This document shows, one piece after another, positions 17,494 to 28,231 of a stretch of DNA of 64,000 bases. The notes under the pieces are model-generated. The model was given only the letters and a program-made list of their open reading frames with translations. It searched no databases and was not told where the DNA came from. The translations under genes were made by a program, and so were the position numbers. Within the stretch, counting starts at the first letter, position 1. Every line of letters starts with the position of its first letter. Origin of the DNA: JABFRG01 sp038210445 (lineage in GTDB: Bacteria; Myxococcota_A; Polyangia; Polyangiales; Polyangiaceae); assembly GCA_038210445.1 (NCBI GenBank), contig JBBQWQ010000008.1:62001-126000 (forward strand), written 5' to 3'.

Positions 17494-17693
17494 GCGCCCA
17501 AGCTACCCAACGGCCGGGCCCGGCGCCACGCTCTGCCGGGCAAATCACCAGGAAAAAGCCGGGAGGGAAGCTTCTCGGCGTCGGCGCGTAGCATCGTGGA
17601 TCGTGGATCGGCCTTCGCGCTCCGCGTGGAGCAAGCCCGCGATTCCTTGCGACGTGGGCCCGCGCTCCGGCTCTCGTCTCGGAGATGTGCGCT

Positions 17694-18449
17694 TCAGGTC
17701 GAAAGGTGACGCCGCAGCGTGAGGTCGAGGTGCGTGGCGATCATGCGGAATACGCTGTCGCATTCGTCGCCGCTGACCTTCAAGCGCGCCACGAATCGCT
17801 TGCGCGTCTCCTTCACCACCGCTTCGCGCGCTGCCTGCACCCAGCGTGCGGTGGTGGCCCGATGGGTGCCGTAGAGGCGCGCCAGATCGTCGATGCTGAG
17901 GCCGTCGAGGAGCGACTGCCGGAGCAGCGTCTTCTCCTTGGCGCCCAGGGATTCCACGGCTTCCCGGAACGAAGCCTTGAACGCCTCGCGATAGAGCGCC
18001 TTCATGTACGCAAGCTCCGGATCCGCCGGCGCCGCGCGGTCCTCGAGGTCCCTTTCCTCTGCGTCCAGCGAGGTTTCGCGCTTCTTCGCGCGCAGCACCT
18101 TGAGACCCTGGCGCACCGCGCTCACCCGGAGCCAGCCGCGGAGCGCCCCGCGACCGTCGTACTGCACGAGCCGGGGCGGACCCTCGGCGCTGGCCACGAG
18201 AAGCTGCCTGCGCAGCGTCTGCTTCACGTCGTCGACCTCGTGCAGGTCCAGCCCAAGCTTGCGCAAGTGGGCATCGATCCCCGAGAAATAGGCAGATTCC
18301 AGGAGCGCGAGCGCCCCCGGCACCCCCCGCAGCGCGCCGCAGGCGACCCGCAAATCGTCGAGCGCCAGGGCCTCCGGGCCCTCGCCCGGGCGCAAGCGCT
18401 CCTGAACGTATGCGTCGAACAGCTGCGGATCGAGGGCGAGGTCGGCCAA
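17694..18449 (-). CDS. Sigma-70-family (ECF-like) RNA polymerase sigma factor
   Basis: 251 residues. The C-terminal third shows a region-4 helix-turn-helix (LGAKEKTLLRQSLLDGLSID, DLARLYGTHRATTARWVQAAR). The middle shows region-2-like helices (DDVKQTLRRQLLV, GALRGWLRVSAVRQGLKVL). The start is TTG 18449, because an in-frame stop lies just upstream and no ATG/GTG follows near the N-terminus. The gene is divergent from a zinc-finger kinase only 23 bp away, sharing an AT-rich TATACGATA spacer. That pairing implies the kinase controls this sigma factor. The promoter targets are unknown. Confidence 0.82.
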   Translation of the reverse strand: MADLALDPQLFDAYVQERLRPGEGPEALALDDLRVACGALRGVPGALALLESAYFSGIDAHLRKLGLDLHEVDDVKQTLRRQLLVASAEGPPRLVQYDGRGALRGWLRVSAVRQGLKVLRAKKRETSLDAEERDLEDRAAPADPELAYMKALYREAFKASFREAVESLGAKEKTLLRQSLLDGLSIDDLARLYGTHRATTARWVQAAREAVVKETRKRFVARLKVSGDECDSVFRMIATHLDLTLRRHLST

Positions 18450-18456
18450 GGCGCGC

Positions 18457-18465
18457 TATACGATA
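18457..18465. promoter_or_regulatory. Shared -10-like element between sigma factor and kinase genes
   Basis: TATACGATA is nearly self-complementary and contains TACGAT (18459-18464), 8 nt before the kinase ATG. On the other strand it contains TATCGT and TATAGC, a little over ten bases before the sigma-factor TTG. With only 23 bp between the genes, the two promoters must overlap. Confidence 0.45.
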
Positions 18466-18472
18466 GCCCAAG

Positions 18473-20161
<1,689 letters not shown>

Positions 20162-20204
20162 CGCCGTGGTCGCGCGCGCTCGTTCTGGGCTATACGACCG
20201 TCGC

Positions 20205-21179
20205 ATGCGACTCGCTGCGTGCTCTCTCCTTCCGGCAGCGCTGACGGTCGCGTTGCTCGCGCACGTCGGGGATGCCCGGGCCGACGCCGGAAGCGATCGC
20301 CTGCTGGCGCAGGGGCTCTTCGAAGAAGGGCTCAAGCTCATGGATGCCGGGCGCTACCCCGAGGCCTGCCCAAAGTTCGTGGAGAGCCAGCGGCTCGACC
20401 CGGGCGGCGGGACCCTGCTCAATATCGCCCTTTGCCACGAGAAAGAGGGGCGCCTCGCCACCGCGACCCTCGACTACGACGAGGCCATCGCCCAGGCGAT
20501 GAAGGACAAGCGCAGCGATCGCGAGACCTTCGCGCGCGCGCGCGTGCAGCAGATGGCGCCGCTGGTCCCGCACATCGCCGTCACGTTGGGAAAAGGCGTC
20601 CCCGACGGCGCCAGCGTCCGCATCGACGACACGCCGGTACCGGCTGCAGCGCTGGGCGTGCCCTTGCCCTTCAACCCCGGCAAGCACGTGGTGACCGCGA
20701 CGGCGCCCGGCCGAGGCACCTTCAAGCAGGAGACCATGCTGCGCGAAGGCGATCTCCGCCGCGTGGAGGTTCCGGCCTTGCCGCCTGGCGACGGTGGTCC
20801 GCAGAACGCGCCGCCCCTCGCCACCGCGACCATCGTGCCCGCACCCATCGCCAGCAGCACCTACGAGCGCAAGGGCACGAGCCCGGTGGTGCCGGCGCTG
20901 TGGATCACCGGCGGCGTGGCTTTGGCGGCGAGCCTCTTCACCGGCACCTGGGCGCTGGTCTCTTGGGCCAGCTACAAGGCCGACTGCGTCGACGGACGAT
21001 CGTTTTGCCGCACCCAGGATGGCAAAGACGCCGCCAGCAATGCCCGCACCATGGCCATCGCCAGCACGGTCACGCTCGGGGTGGGCGCGGTGGCTTGGCT
21101 CGCCATCCCCTTCATCCCCAGTACCCGCACCACCGTGCGCGCTGGCCTCACCCACCTGAGCATCGAAGGCTCTTTCTAG
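20205..21179 (+). CDS. Exported TPR/PEGA-like protein, paralogue of the product at 12751
   Basis: 324 residues from ATG 20205, giving a signal peptide ending DARADAG. A TPR-like unit follows (LFEEGLKLMDAGRYPEACPK, LDPGGGTLLNIALCHEKEG). Then come a PEGA-like beta domain (ASVRIDDTPVPAAALGVPL) and two C-terminal hydrophobic segments (WITGGVALAASLFTGTWALV; VTLGVGAVAWLAIPFIP). Domain order is identical to the protein at 12751-13683. Proteins of this layout are very common downstream of Ser/Thr kinases in Polyangia, and here it follows one by 43 bp. It is probably cotranscribed with it. Its TAG overlaps the convergent stop of the next gene in a CTAG. Confidence 0.82.
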   Translation: MRLAACSLLPAALTVALLAHVGDARADAGSDRLLAQGLFEEGLKLMDAGRYPEACPKFVESQRLDPGGGTLLNIALCHEKEGRLATATLDYDEAIAQAMKDKRSDRETFARARVQQMAPLVPHIAVTLGKGVPDGASVRIDDTPVPAAALGVPLPFNPGKHVVTATAPGRGTFKQETMLREGDLRRVEVPALPPGDGGPQNAPPLATATIVPAPIASSTYERKGTSPVVPALWITGGVALAASLFTGTWALVSWASYKADCVDGRSFCRTQDGKDAASNARTMAIASTVTLGVGAVAWLAIPFIPSTRTTVRAGLTHLSIEGSF

Positions 21180-22183
21180 TTGGAGCAGGCGTCGACCAGG
21201 CGGCCGGTGTCGGCGAGCTGCGCCAGCACTGTCGACTGATCGCAGCTCGCCACGCGCACGCCCGAGCAACTGGACCCGGTGCTGCAGGCGCAGGCGACGC
21301 CGCTCGAAGAGAGGCTCACGCAGCAGCTTCCGCTGCCGGGCGGGGAGCAGCTCTCGGCGCTGCCGCTGGAGCCGAAGCTGCAGGCGCAGCTGCTACCGGT
21401 GCTGCACGCGAAGGCGCCGCATTCGCAGCCGGTGCTACCGAGCACGCAACGGCCACCGCCAACCGCCGTCACCGAGCAGTCGGGGCCCTTGGAGGTTTCG
21501 CTGGGCGTGCAGGTGCAGTGCGTGCCTCCCGATAGCAGCGAGCAAGACGCGTGGGGTCGCGCGGTGCCGATGCATGCGGCGCCGCACGACTTCTGGATGC
21601 AGGCGCGCACCACGCCCTCCACGCCATTCTGGCTCTTGCTCTGCATGTAGGCGCAAGCCTTGGCGTCGCCCGCTACGCAGCCCCCCACGTCGCGCTGCAG
21701 GTCGGTGCTCTTGCCACACGAGGGGTCGCCGCAGCACTGGTCAAGGGCGCTGCTGCAGCTGTCGTACACGCAGGTGGCGCAGTCGTTCTTCTTTTCCCGA
21801 GCTACCGCGCAGCTCCATTCGGCGGCCACTGCGCCAGACGTGCACTGCTCGTTGCACTGCTGCACGACGCACTTGCGGATGGTCTCCGCCGGCCCGTACT
21901 GGGTGCTGGCGAGCGCCTTGGCGCAGTCGCTGGTTTGGCCTTCGCCGCACTTGTCGACGGTGTCGAGGAACGCCGACGAGTAGCTGCCGGAGCAGGTGGA
22001 GTCTTTGCAGCAGGCGTCGACCGGATCCTGGCACTTTTCGCGAATGCACGTGGCGCACCCGGTGGCGCCCTTGAATCCGCAATGATCCCCGATGGTATCG
22101 GGCGAAATAAGGAATACGCATCCGCCCAGCGGCAGGATGCATAGGAGGACCCGAAGATGGACCGCAAAACCACGGGCAACCAT
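21176..22183 (-). CDS. Cys-rich lipoprotein with internal duplication
   Basis: About 335 residues from ATG 22183, preceded by GAGG; GTG 22204 is the alternative. The lipobox is ILPLGGCV. The mature part contains more than 35 cysteines. Two related units, CATCIREKCQDPVDACCKDS and CATCVYDSCSSALDQCCGDP, show an internal duplication with pattern C-x2-C-x4-C-x5-D-x-CC. The C-terminal half changes to a Ser/Gly-rich Cys array (CECGAFACSTGSSCACSFGS). It is probably a rigid, disulfide-bonded cell-surface protein. No enzyme motif is seen. Confidence 0.75.
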   Translation of the reverse strand: MVARGFAVHLRVLLCILPLGGCVFLISPDTIGDHCGFKGATGCATCIREKCQDPVDACCKDSTCSGSYSSAFLDTVDKCGEGQTSDCAKALASTQYGPAETIRKCVVQQCNEQCTSGAVAAEWSCAVAREKKNDCATCVYDSCSSALDQCCGDPSCGKSTDLQRDVGGCVAGDAKACAYMQSKSQNGVEGVVRACIQKSCGAACIGTARPHASCSLLSGGTHCTCTPSETSKGPDCSVTAVGGGRCVLGSTGCECGAFACSTGSSCACSFGSSGSAESCSPPGSGSCCVSLSSSGVACACSTGSSCSGVRVASCDQSTVLAQLADTGRLVDACSN

Positions 22184-22296
22184 GTCGTAGGCCTCGTTTA
22201 CCACGACCGTTTGACGGGGGTACCCGTAACCCTATATGACGGGGACGCCGCGGCCCCCGGTCTTTCGGGTGCCGCCTTTGCCCTTCGAGGAACTCT

Positions 22297-24519
22297 ATGA
22301 ATCCCGTGGCTATTTTGGCCATCCTGTTCGTGACGCTCGCGGCCTTCGCCTTCTCGGCGTCGCGGCGTCTTCGGCTGCTCTTCGTGGGGCGCAACGAAAT
22401 TCGCTGGGACCGCCTGGGAGACCGCGTGGCCACCGTCTGGCGCTACGCGTTCGCGCAAGAGAAGATGGACTATTACCAGCCGGCGGGCATCGCCCATAAG
22501 CTGATCTTCGTCGCGTTCATCACGCTCCTCCTGCGGACCATCGTGCTGGTGGGGCGCGGCTTCAACTCCAGCTTCAGCCTGTTCATTCTCGGCCCCGACT
22601 CTCCGCTGGGCAAAGCCTACGAGTTCCTGAAGGACTCGGTGGCGGTGGCCGCGGTGGCCGGCTGCATGGCGTTCTTCTACTTCCGGGTGGTGAAGCCCCA
22701 AAAGCGCATGACCTTGAACAAGGAGGCGCTGGTGATCCTCGGCATCATCACCACGATGATGCTCTCCGACATGCTCTACGACGGCGCCGCCATGGCCCTC
22801 GCGCACAAGTATCCCGAGGTCTGCAGCGCCGCTGCCGCCACCGCCACCATCGACCAGTGCTCGCGCATCGCCACCATCATCGCGCCCTACGACAAGGAAG
22901 TGCGCGAGCTCGCCTGGTCTGCGTTCCCATCGCCCGCCGGCTCGGCCTTCATGATGCTGGTCAAGGGTGCGAGCCCTGCGGTGCTCATCATCCTGGCGCA
23001 CGCGGGGTTCTGGACCCACGTCTCGCTCGTTCTCATCTTCCTGAACCTGCTGCCGCACTCCAAGCACTTCCACGTCATCACCGGCATTCCCAACGTCTTC
23101 CTCGCCGACCTCACGCCCAAGGGTCGCCTCACGCCCATGGCGAAGAGCACCGAGGACTTCATGGCGAAGTTCGAGAAGGTGTCGGAGGCTTCGGAGCCCA
23201 CCGCCGAGGTCTTCGGCGCCGCCCGCATCGACCACTTCACCTGGAAGGCTATCCTCGACTTTTACACCTGCACCGAGTGTGGCCGCTGCTCCGACAACTG
23301 CCCGGCGCACCGCACCGGCAAGGTGCTCTCGCCCAAGCACTTCACGTTGGCCCTTCGCGATCACCTCTACGAGAATGAGGGAAACTTCCTGGAAAAGGGC
23401 CTGGGCAGCAAGGCCAAGGCCGCTGAAGAAGGCGAAGCGCCGCCGGCGCACATGGCCACCATCGATCTGGTGCCCAACATCATCCACCCAGACGTGCTCT
23501 GGGCCTGCACCACTTGCCGCGCCTGCGAGGAGCAGTGTCCGGTGATGATCTCGTACGTCGACAAGATCGTCGACATGCGCCGGAACCTGGTGCTGGTGAA
23601 GAACGAGTTCCCGCACACGCTCCAGAAGCCCTTCCAGGCCATGGAGACGAACGGCAACCCGTGGAACCTCTCGCGCATGGATCGCGCGGCCTGGTCCGAT
23701 GGCCTCGGCATTCCCATGATGAGCGAAAAGCCCAACGCCGAGGTGCTCTACTGGGTGGGCTGCGCCGCCAGCTACGACGACCGCGCCAAGAAGATCGCCC
23801 GCGCCACCGCCAAGCTCTTGAAGCACGCGGGCGTCGATTTTGCCATCCTCGGTCAAGAAGAGAACTGCACCGGCGATCCGGCGCGCCGGGCCGGCAACGA
23901 GCTCCTCTTTTCGATGCTCGCCGAGGGCAACGCCGAGGTGCTGAACACCTACAAGGAGCAGGGCGGGGTACGCACCGTCGTCACCGCCTGCCCCCACTGC
24001 TTCAACACGCTGAAGAACGAGTATCCGGACTTCGGCGCGACCCTCGAGGTGGTGCACCACTCGGACTACCTGCTGGGGCTCGTGGCCGAGCAGAAGCTCG
24101 TGCCGGAGAAGAGCGTGCCGGGCAAGGTCGTGTATCACGACAGCTGCTACCTCGGCCGCTACAACAACATCTACGACTCGCCGCGCGAGATCTTGAAGTC
24201 GATTCCCGGCGTCGAGCTGGTGGAGGCCGAGTACTGGAACAAGTCGCGCGGCCTCTGCTGCGGCGCCGGCGGCGCGCAGATGTGGATGGAGGAGCAGAAC
24301 ACGAATCGCGTGAACGTGAAGCGCACCCTCCAGCTCATCGATACCGGCGCGCGCACCGTGGCCAGCGCCTGCCCATTCTGCATGACCATGCTCACCGATG
24401 GTCTCAAGAGCCAGGAGCTCGAAGAGCAGGTGAAGCAGATGGACATCGCCGAGATCCTCGAGCAGAGCATTGTGTTCGAGCCCGCCCTTGCGGTGCCCGA
24501 GCCGGTCGCCGCCGAGTAA
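22297..24519 (+). CDS. EtfD/FadF-like membrane Fe-S oxidoreductase (heterodisulfide reductase-related)
   Basis: 740 residues, with GAGGAA 4 nt before the ATG. The N-terminal 250 residues hold about five membrane helices of the NarI-like cytochrome b fold (for example VAILAILFVTLAAFAFSA, LVILGIITTMMLSDMLYDG, LIILAHAGFWTHVSLVLIF). Two 4Fe-4S motifs follow, CTECGRCSDNCP (about residue 325) and CTTCRACEEQCP (about 403). Two CCG domains come next, with CCGAGGAQMW near 655 and CPFCMTML. The order matches the EtfD/FadF/EMO family, which passes electrons from electron-transfer flavoprotein to menaquinone during fatty-acid oxidation. No etfAB or acyl-CoA dehydrogenase gene is in the window, so the role rests on architecture. 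Confidence 0.88.
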   Translation: MNPVAILAILFVTLAAFAFSASRRLRLLFVGRNEIRWDRLGDRVATVWRYAFAQEKMDYYQPAGIAHKLIFVAFITLLLRTIVLVGRGFNSSFSLFILGPDSPLGKAYEFLKDSVAVAAVAGCMAFFYFRVVKPQKRMTLNKEALVILGIITTMMLSDMLYDGAAMALAHKYPEVCSAAAATATIDQCSRIATIIAPYDKEVRELAWSAFPSPAGSAFMMLVKGASPAVLIILAHAGFWTHVSLVLIFLNLLPHSKHFHVITGIPNVFLADLTPKGRLTPMAKSTEDFMAKFEKVSEASEPTAEVFGAARIDHFTWKAILDFYTCTECGRCSDNCPAHRTGKVLSPKHFTLALRDHLYENEGNFLEKGLGSKAKAAEEGEAPPAHMATIDLVPNIIHPDVLWACTTCRACEEQCPVMISYVDKIVDMRRNLVLVKNEFPHTLQKPFQAMETNGNPWNLSRMDRAAWSDGLGIPMMSEKPNAEVLYWVGCAASYDDRAKKIARATAKLLKHAGVDFAILGQEENCTGDPARRAGNELLFSMLAEGNAEVLNTYKEQGGVRTVVTACPHCFNTLKNEYPDFGATLEVVHHSDYLLGLVAEQKLVPEKSVPGKVVYHDSCYLGRYNNIYDSPREILKSIPGVELVEAEYWNKSRGLCCGAGGAQMWMEEQNTNRVNVKRTLQLIDTGARTVASACPFCMTMLTDGLKSQELEEQVKQMDIAEILEQSIVFEPALAVPEPVAAE

Positions 24520-24526
24520 GCGCGCG

Positions 24527-25954
24527 TCACGGGGCGGCCGCGGGGCCCTTCCACACGATCTTGCCGGTGGTCGCGTCCCAGAGGTGCGCGGCCCCGGAGG
24601 CCTCGAGGGCGGCGATGGTCTTGCCGTCGGGGGCGATCCGAAAGTCTTCGTCCGTCTTGGTGTCGCCGGCGTCTTCCAGGGTCGCCACGCGCCGGCCGCT
24701 CGCAGCATCGAAAAGCGCTAGCTTGCCATCCTTGTCGCGGAGGATGGCGCGTTTCGGGGCGGCCCAGGTCACGTCGCTGCGCTCCTCGCACTTCAAGCGC
24801 GCGCGTTTGCACAAAGCCTGGTCTCGCTGCTGTTGCGCGAAGTCGTCGGCCGGCGTGGCCGAGGTGAAGGCGCCCACTTTTCCGCTGGCCAGGTCGACCG
24901 TCACCATGTCGAAGAGCGAACAGTCGCGCTCCAGCGTCGCCGAGCTGCCCTTGAGTGCAGACATGCCGGTGAGGAGCGAGAACGTGCCGCCGTTGCATAC
25001 GCCGGCGAACCGCCGCGCAGCGTTGGTGTCGGGCTCGTCTTCCACAGCGACGCTGCGCACCTCGCGTGCGTGCTCGGTATCGTACAGCACCAGCGTTTGC
25101 AGCTTCGCGCGGGCGTCCTCCCAGGCGACTGTTTTCCCGTCGTCGGCCAGGAGAAATCCGCCGGTCTTTTGCCGCCGAACCAGCTCGCTCCCGGTGGAGA
25201 TGCGCGTCACCACGAGCTCGTCGCCGAAGCTCGCCACCCACGCGTCGCCCGCGATCTCGGTAAAGCTCGCGGTCTTGCCGTTTGCACTCACGTCGGTGGT
25301 GCGGCCGGTATCGAGATCACGAAGACGCGCGCGCGCGCCATCGAGCCAGGTGACGCGTCGCCCGCTCGGCGCCATGGCGCGGCGCGGGCTCCGCACTTCT
25401 TCCGGGGGACCGGCGTCGGGGCCGGGCCGTGAAAGCGCCGTCAGGCTCCGGGCTCTCGCATCGCCGAGCATCACCGCGCCGTTTTCGTCGACCCACAGCC
25501 CGGTTGCGCCATCGTTCGAGAGCGTCAGTCCGGTGAGCCCGCCGAGGAGCGCAGGCGCGCGATAGTCGTCTTTGGAATTGGCGATCGCGCCGAACACGAT
25601 GGCGCGTCCGTCGAAGACCGCGAGGTGCGCCCGGTCGAGGGCGACCCGCACGTCTCCGAACGGCACCGTGCGGGCACGCTGCCCGTTGCGTGTATCGACC
25701 ACGTTTTGCCCGAGCACCACCCAGGGCAGCGCGTACACGATGTCGGTGTGGGTAGCGTTGGGCCGGCCGAGCGTGTCGTCGGTCTCGATGGTGCCGGCAT
25801 CTGCGGCGCTGGCTTGGGGAATTTGAACGCTCCGCTCGGCGACGGAAGCCCCTGGCTCCGACCTCGCCACCGTGGGCGGCGGTGCATCGCTTGCCCGGCA
25901 CGCGAGGGCCACCAAGGAAAGCGCGAGGGCCTGGGGAGCGAGGGGTCGGTTCAT
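24527..25954 (-). CDS. WD40-like beta-propeller lipoprotein
   Basis: 475 residues from ATG 25954, giving a lipoprotein signal (PQALALSLVALACRA). The protein shows recurring propeller blades (ALDRAHLAVFDGRAIVFG, LTLSNDGATGLWVDENGA, WLDGARARLRDLDTG, RIAPDGKTIAALEASGAAHL). No catalytic residues are seen. AATTGT ends 6 nt before the ATG. It is convergent with the Fe-S oxidoreductase, with an 8-bp gap. It is probably a periplasmic binding or structural protein; the ligand is unknown. Confidence 0.78.
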   Translation of the reverse strand: MNRPLAPQALALSLVALACRASDAPPPTVARSEPGASVAERSVQIPQASAADAGTIETDDTLGRPNATHTDIVYALPWVVLGQNVVDTRNGQRARTVPFGDVRVALDRAHLAVFDGRAIVFGAIANSKDDYRAPALLGGLTGLTLSNDGATGLWVDENGAVMLGDARARSLTALSRPGPDAGPPEEVRSPRRAMAPSGRRVTWLDGARARLRDLDTGRTTDVSANGKTASFTEIAGDAWVASFGDELVVTRISTGSELVRRQKTGGFLLADDGKTVAWEDARAKLQTLVLYDTEHAREVRSVAVEDEPDTNAARRFAGVCNGGTFSLLTGMSALKGSSATLERDCSLFDMVTVDLASGKVGAFTSATPADDFAQQQRDQALCKRARLKCEERSDVTWAAPKRAILRDKDGKLALFDAASGRRVATLEDAGDTKTDEDFRIAPDGKTIAALEASGAAHLWDATTGKIVWKGPAAAP

Positions 25955-26081
25955 CGAGAGACAATTTCCGCTGCGAGAGATTCGCACAAAGGGTGCCGCG
26001 GCATCGCGGGACCGCGAGCCCGCCGAAATTCGTGCCCCGCTGCTACTACGCCGCAGCCGCCGGCTCGATTCCCAAGGAGTG

Positions 26082-27806
26082 TCAGGCGAAGGCGGCGGGC
26101 TGTTCGGTCTGCGGCTTCGCGCCCTTGGCCGGTCGAGCCTTGGGCGTCTCGCCAGGGATTCCCAGCAGATCGCGGTTCCACGCGTTGAGGAAGACGTCGT
26201 CCGGGTCGGCGATGCGCCGAAGCGCCAGGAACGCTGGCAAATCGTGGCGCGCGGCCCACTCGGCGTGATCGTCGAAGCAGTGCTTGCCGGGGTGCGAGCG
26301 GCCGCCGTAGGCGCGGGCTGCGTCGTGGAAGGCCCGCAGCAGCTCGTCGCCGTGCGCGGTGCCGATGGTCAGCGTGTAGTTGACCATCGCCCACAGCGAG
26401 GCTGGCTTCTCGTTGCCGTCCGGGTCACGGTACGAGAGCCCCTGGACCGCGAGCGTTGCCGGGCTCGGCGGCACGAAGCGCACGCCGATGGGCGAGGTGA
26501 GCGCTTTGTGCTCGCCCGTGAAGAGGCGATGGGCGAGGGCCAGGCAGTCGTCGAGGTAGGCGTCGAGGTGCTCGGCGGGGATCGCGATTTCTTGCACTTG
26601 CGTGCCGACGAAGTTCACGGCGCCCATGTTGTAGACGCGGTCGTAGACGTTGACGAATTGCTCTCGCAGACGCCCGATGAAGAAGTCGAGCACGCCCGGT
26701 ACGCGCTTGGGCATCCAGCGGAACAGCCGCGTGAAGAGCCGGCCCGGGTCGATGCCAAGTCGGTGCAGGAGGCCGAACACCCGTTCGTCGACGGTGCTGC
26801 GCGTCTTGCTCATGTGTGCCGGCCGCGGAACCACCGTGCGCGTAACCCGGGTCACCGGCGGCGCCGCGCTCTGCGAGGCGAGGTTCAGGTAGTACTCGGC
26901 GCTGAGCGCGCGATCGAACACGTTGCCGGGCGCGCTCTCTACCACCGCGCGCATCTCCTCGCGCGCCACCGCGAGGGTGATGGGCTCGCGGACCTCGTTC
27001 AGGTGATACAGCGGCGCCACTTCCACCAGGTACGAGAAGGCCACGCCCATGGTGCCGTAGCTGGTGCGTGCGGCGTGGAAGAGCGCGTCGTGCTGCACCA
27101 GCAGCCAGCCCCGATGCGCGTCGCTCTCATCGAAGAGGTGCGGATCGGTGGGGCCGCCCTCAGGCTCGAGCCGTACCATGATGCCTTGCCACACCAGGTC
27201 GAGGCTCCGCACGCTGTCGCACATGGGGCCGAAGTAGATGCTCGACCCGTGCGTGCCGGTGCTGAAGGCCCCGCCCACCCGCTCGCCGCCGTAGCCGCCC
27301 ATGGTCTGGAGCGCGAGGCCGCGCTCGATGAGCGCTTCGTTGAAGGCCCAAATGGTGCATCCTGCACCGACCCGCACCAGCCGGCGCGTGGCCCGAACCG
27401 CGTCGGTGCTCTCGGCCACCTGCGGCCGCTCGCTGGGGCCGCGCAGCGCCACGCGCAGGGTAGGTTCCTCGTCGGAAAACCCAACCAGGCCGTCGGTGAG
27501 CAGCGCAATGCCGTTGGTCTCCGGGCACGCCGCGCGCGACCATGTGCAGAGCGAGCCCATGGGCTTGACGGGCACGCCGCGCTGGGTCGCAAAGGCCACC
27601 AGCTCGGCGAGCTCCGCCGGCGTTCGCGGACGCGCCCATAGCGCCGGCGCCGGCGCGAAGGTCTTGCCAAAGCTCTGCCGAAAAGCCTCCGGGCCCTCGT
27701 CCAGCAGAACCCCTCTCGCGCGGAGGTCTGCCTCGCGCACCTCGGGCAGCTTCGCCCGCCGGGCCGCGATCGCGGCTTCGATGCCCTGCAACGTCGTTTC
27801 GTTCAC
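26082..27806 (-). CDS. FAD-linked oxidase, D-arabinono-1,4-lactone oxidase-like
   Basis: 574 residues. I chose GTG 27806 because AAGGAG lies 7 nt upstream; a longer frame has no such site. Residues about 55-260 are a PCMH-type FAD-binding domain (WARPRTPAELAELVAFATQR, LVRVGAGCTIWAFNEAL, GGYGGERVGGAFSTGTHGS). The C-terminal half, ending in GRSHPGKHCF-type and FLNAWNRDLLG segments, matches the ALO/sugar-lactone oxidase fold. The usual GHS motif carrying the flavin-linking His is replaced by PMGSLCTWS, so FAD is probably not covalently bound by that residue. The substrate is unknown; lactones or polyols are the family precedent. Confidence 0.85.
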   Translation of the reverse strand: MNETTLQGIEAAIAARRAKLPEVREADLRARGVLLDEGPEAFRQSFGKTFAPAPALWARPRTPAELAELVAFATQRGVPVKPMGSLCTWSRAACPETNGIALLTDGLVGFSDEEPTLRVALRGPSERPQVAESTDAVRATRRLVRVGAGCTIWAFNEALIERGLALQTMGGYGGERVGGAFSTGTHGSSIYFGPMCDSVRSLDLVWQGIMVRLEPEGGPTDPHLFDESDAHRGWLLVQHDALFHAARTSYGTMGVAFSYLVEVAPLYHLNEVREPITLAVAREEMRAVVESAPGNVFDRALSAEYYLNLASQSAAPPVTRVTRTVVPRPAHMSKTRSTVDERVFGLLHRLGIDPGRLFTRLFRWMPKRVPGVLDFFIGRLREQFVNVYDRVYNMGAVNFVGTQVQEIAIPAEHLDAYLDDCLALAHRLFTGEHKALTSPIGVRFVPPSPATLAVQGLSYRDPDGNEKPASLWAMVNYTLTIGTAHGDELLRAFHDAARAYGGRSHPGKHCFDDHAEWAARHDLPAFLALRRIADPDDVFLNAWNRDLLGIPGETPKARPAKGAKPQTEQPAAFA

Positions 27807-28024
27807 CGAGAAGCTCCTTCGGAGGCTGCGTGACTGCGAGACTGCGAGACCGTCTTCCGGGATGATAGCGCGCATGGGCCCAACTTCCGACTCGGGTTCG
27901 AACCGCGGTTTCCCTCTGGGCCCCCGGTTGCCTGGCGCGTGGGAGCGCCAGCGCTGGGCTGCCGACCTCGGATTCGAAAGAGCCGGCGCGGCACACAGGT
28001 CTGGGCGAATCCCGCGGCGACGGG

Positions 28025-28030
28025 TATTCT
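28025..28030 (+). promoter_or_regulatory. -10-like TATTCT, leaderless geometry
   Basis: TATTCT ends 6 nt before the ATG of yacG at 28037. Confidence 0.5.
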
Positions 28031-28036
28031 CTCCCG

Positions 28037-28231
28037 ATGGCGACCTGCGCGGTCTGCAAGAAGAACATCCAGCTCCGGCCCGAGAACGCGTTCGCGCCGT
28101 TCTGTAGTGCGCGCTGCCGCCAGGTGGACCTCGGCAAGTGGCTCAACGAGGAGTACCGCATTGCCTCCGGCCCCGAGGAGGAAGAGGATCCACAGGTCGA
28201 TCTCAACGGCACCAACGAGGAACGGGACTGA
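28037..28231 (+). CDS. yacG: DNA gyrase inhibitor YacG-like zinc protein
   Basis: 64 residues with the four zinc ligands of the YacG family (C4-x2-C7 in CAVCKKN; C23-x3-C27 in FCSARCRQVDLGKW), then an acidic tail (SGPEEEEDP). YacG binds the GyrB C-terminal domain and inhibits DNA binding. Length is normal. The TGA overlaps the ATG of the next gene (TGATG), giving translational coupling to an outer-membrane-type protein. The -10-like TATTCT lies 6 nt before the start. Confidence 0.93.
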   Translation: MATCAVCKKNIQLRPENAFAPFCSARCRQVDLGKWLNEEYRIASGPEEEEDPQVDLNGTNEERD

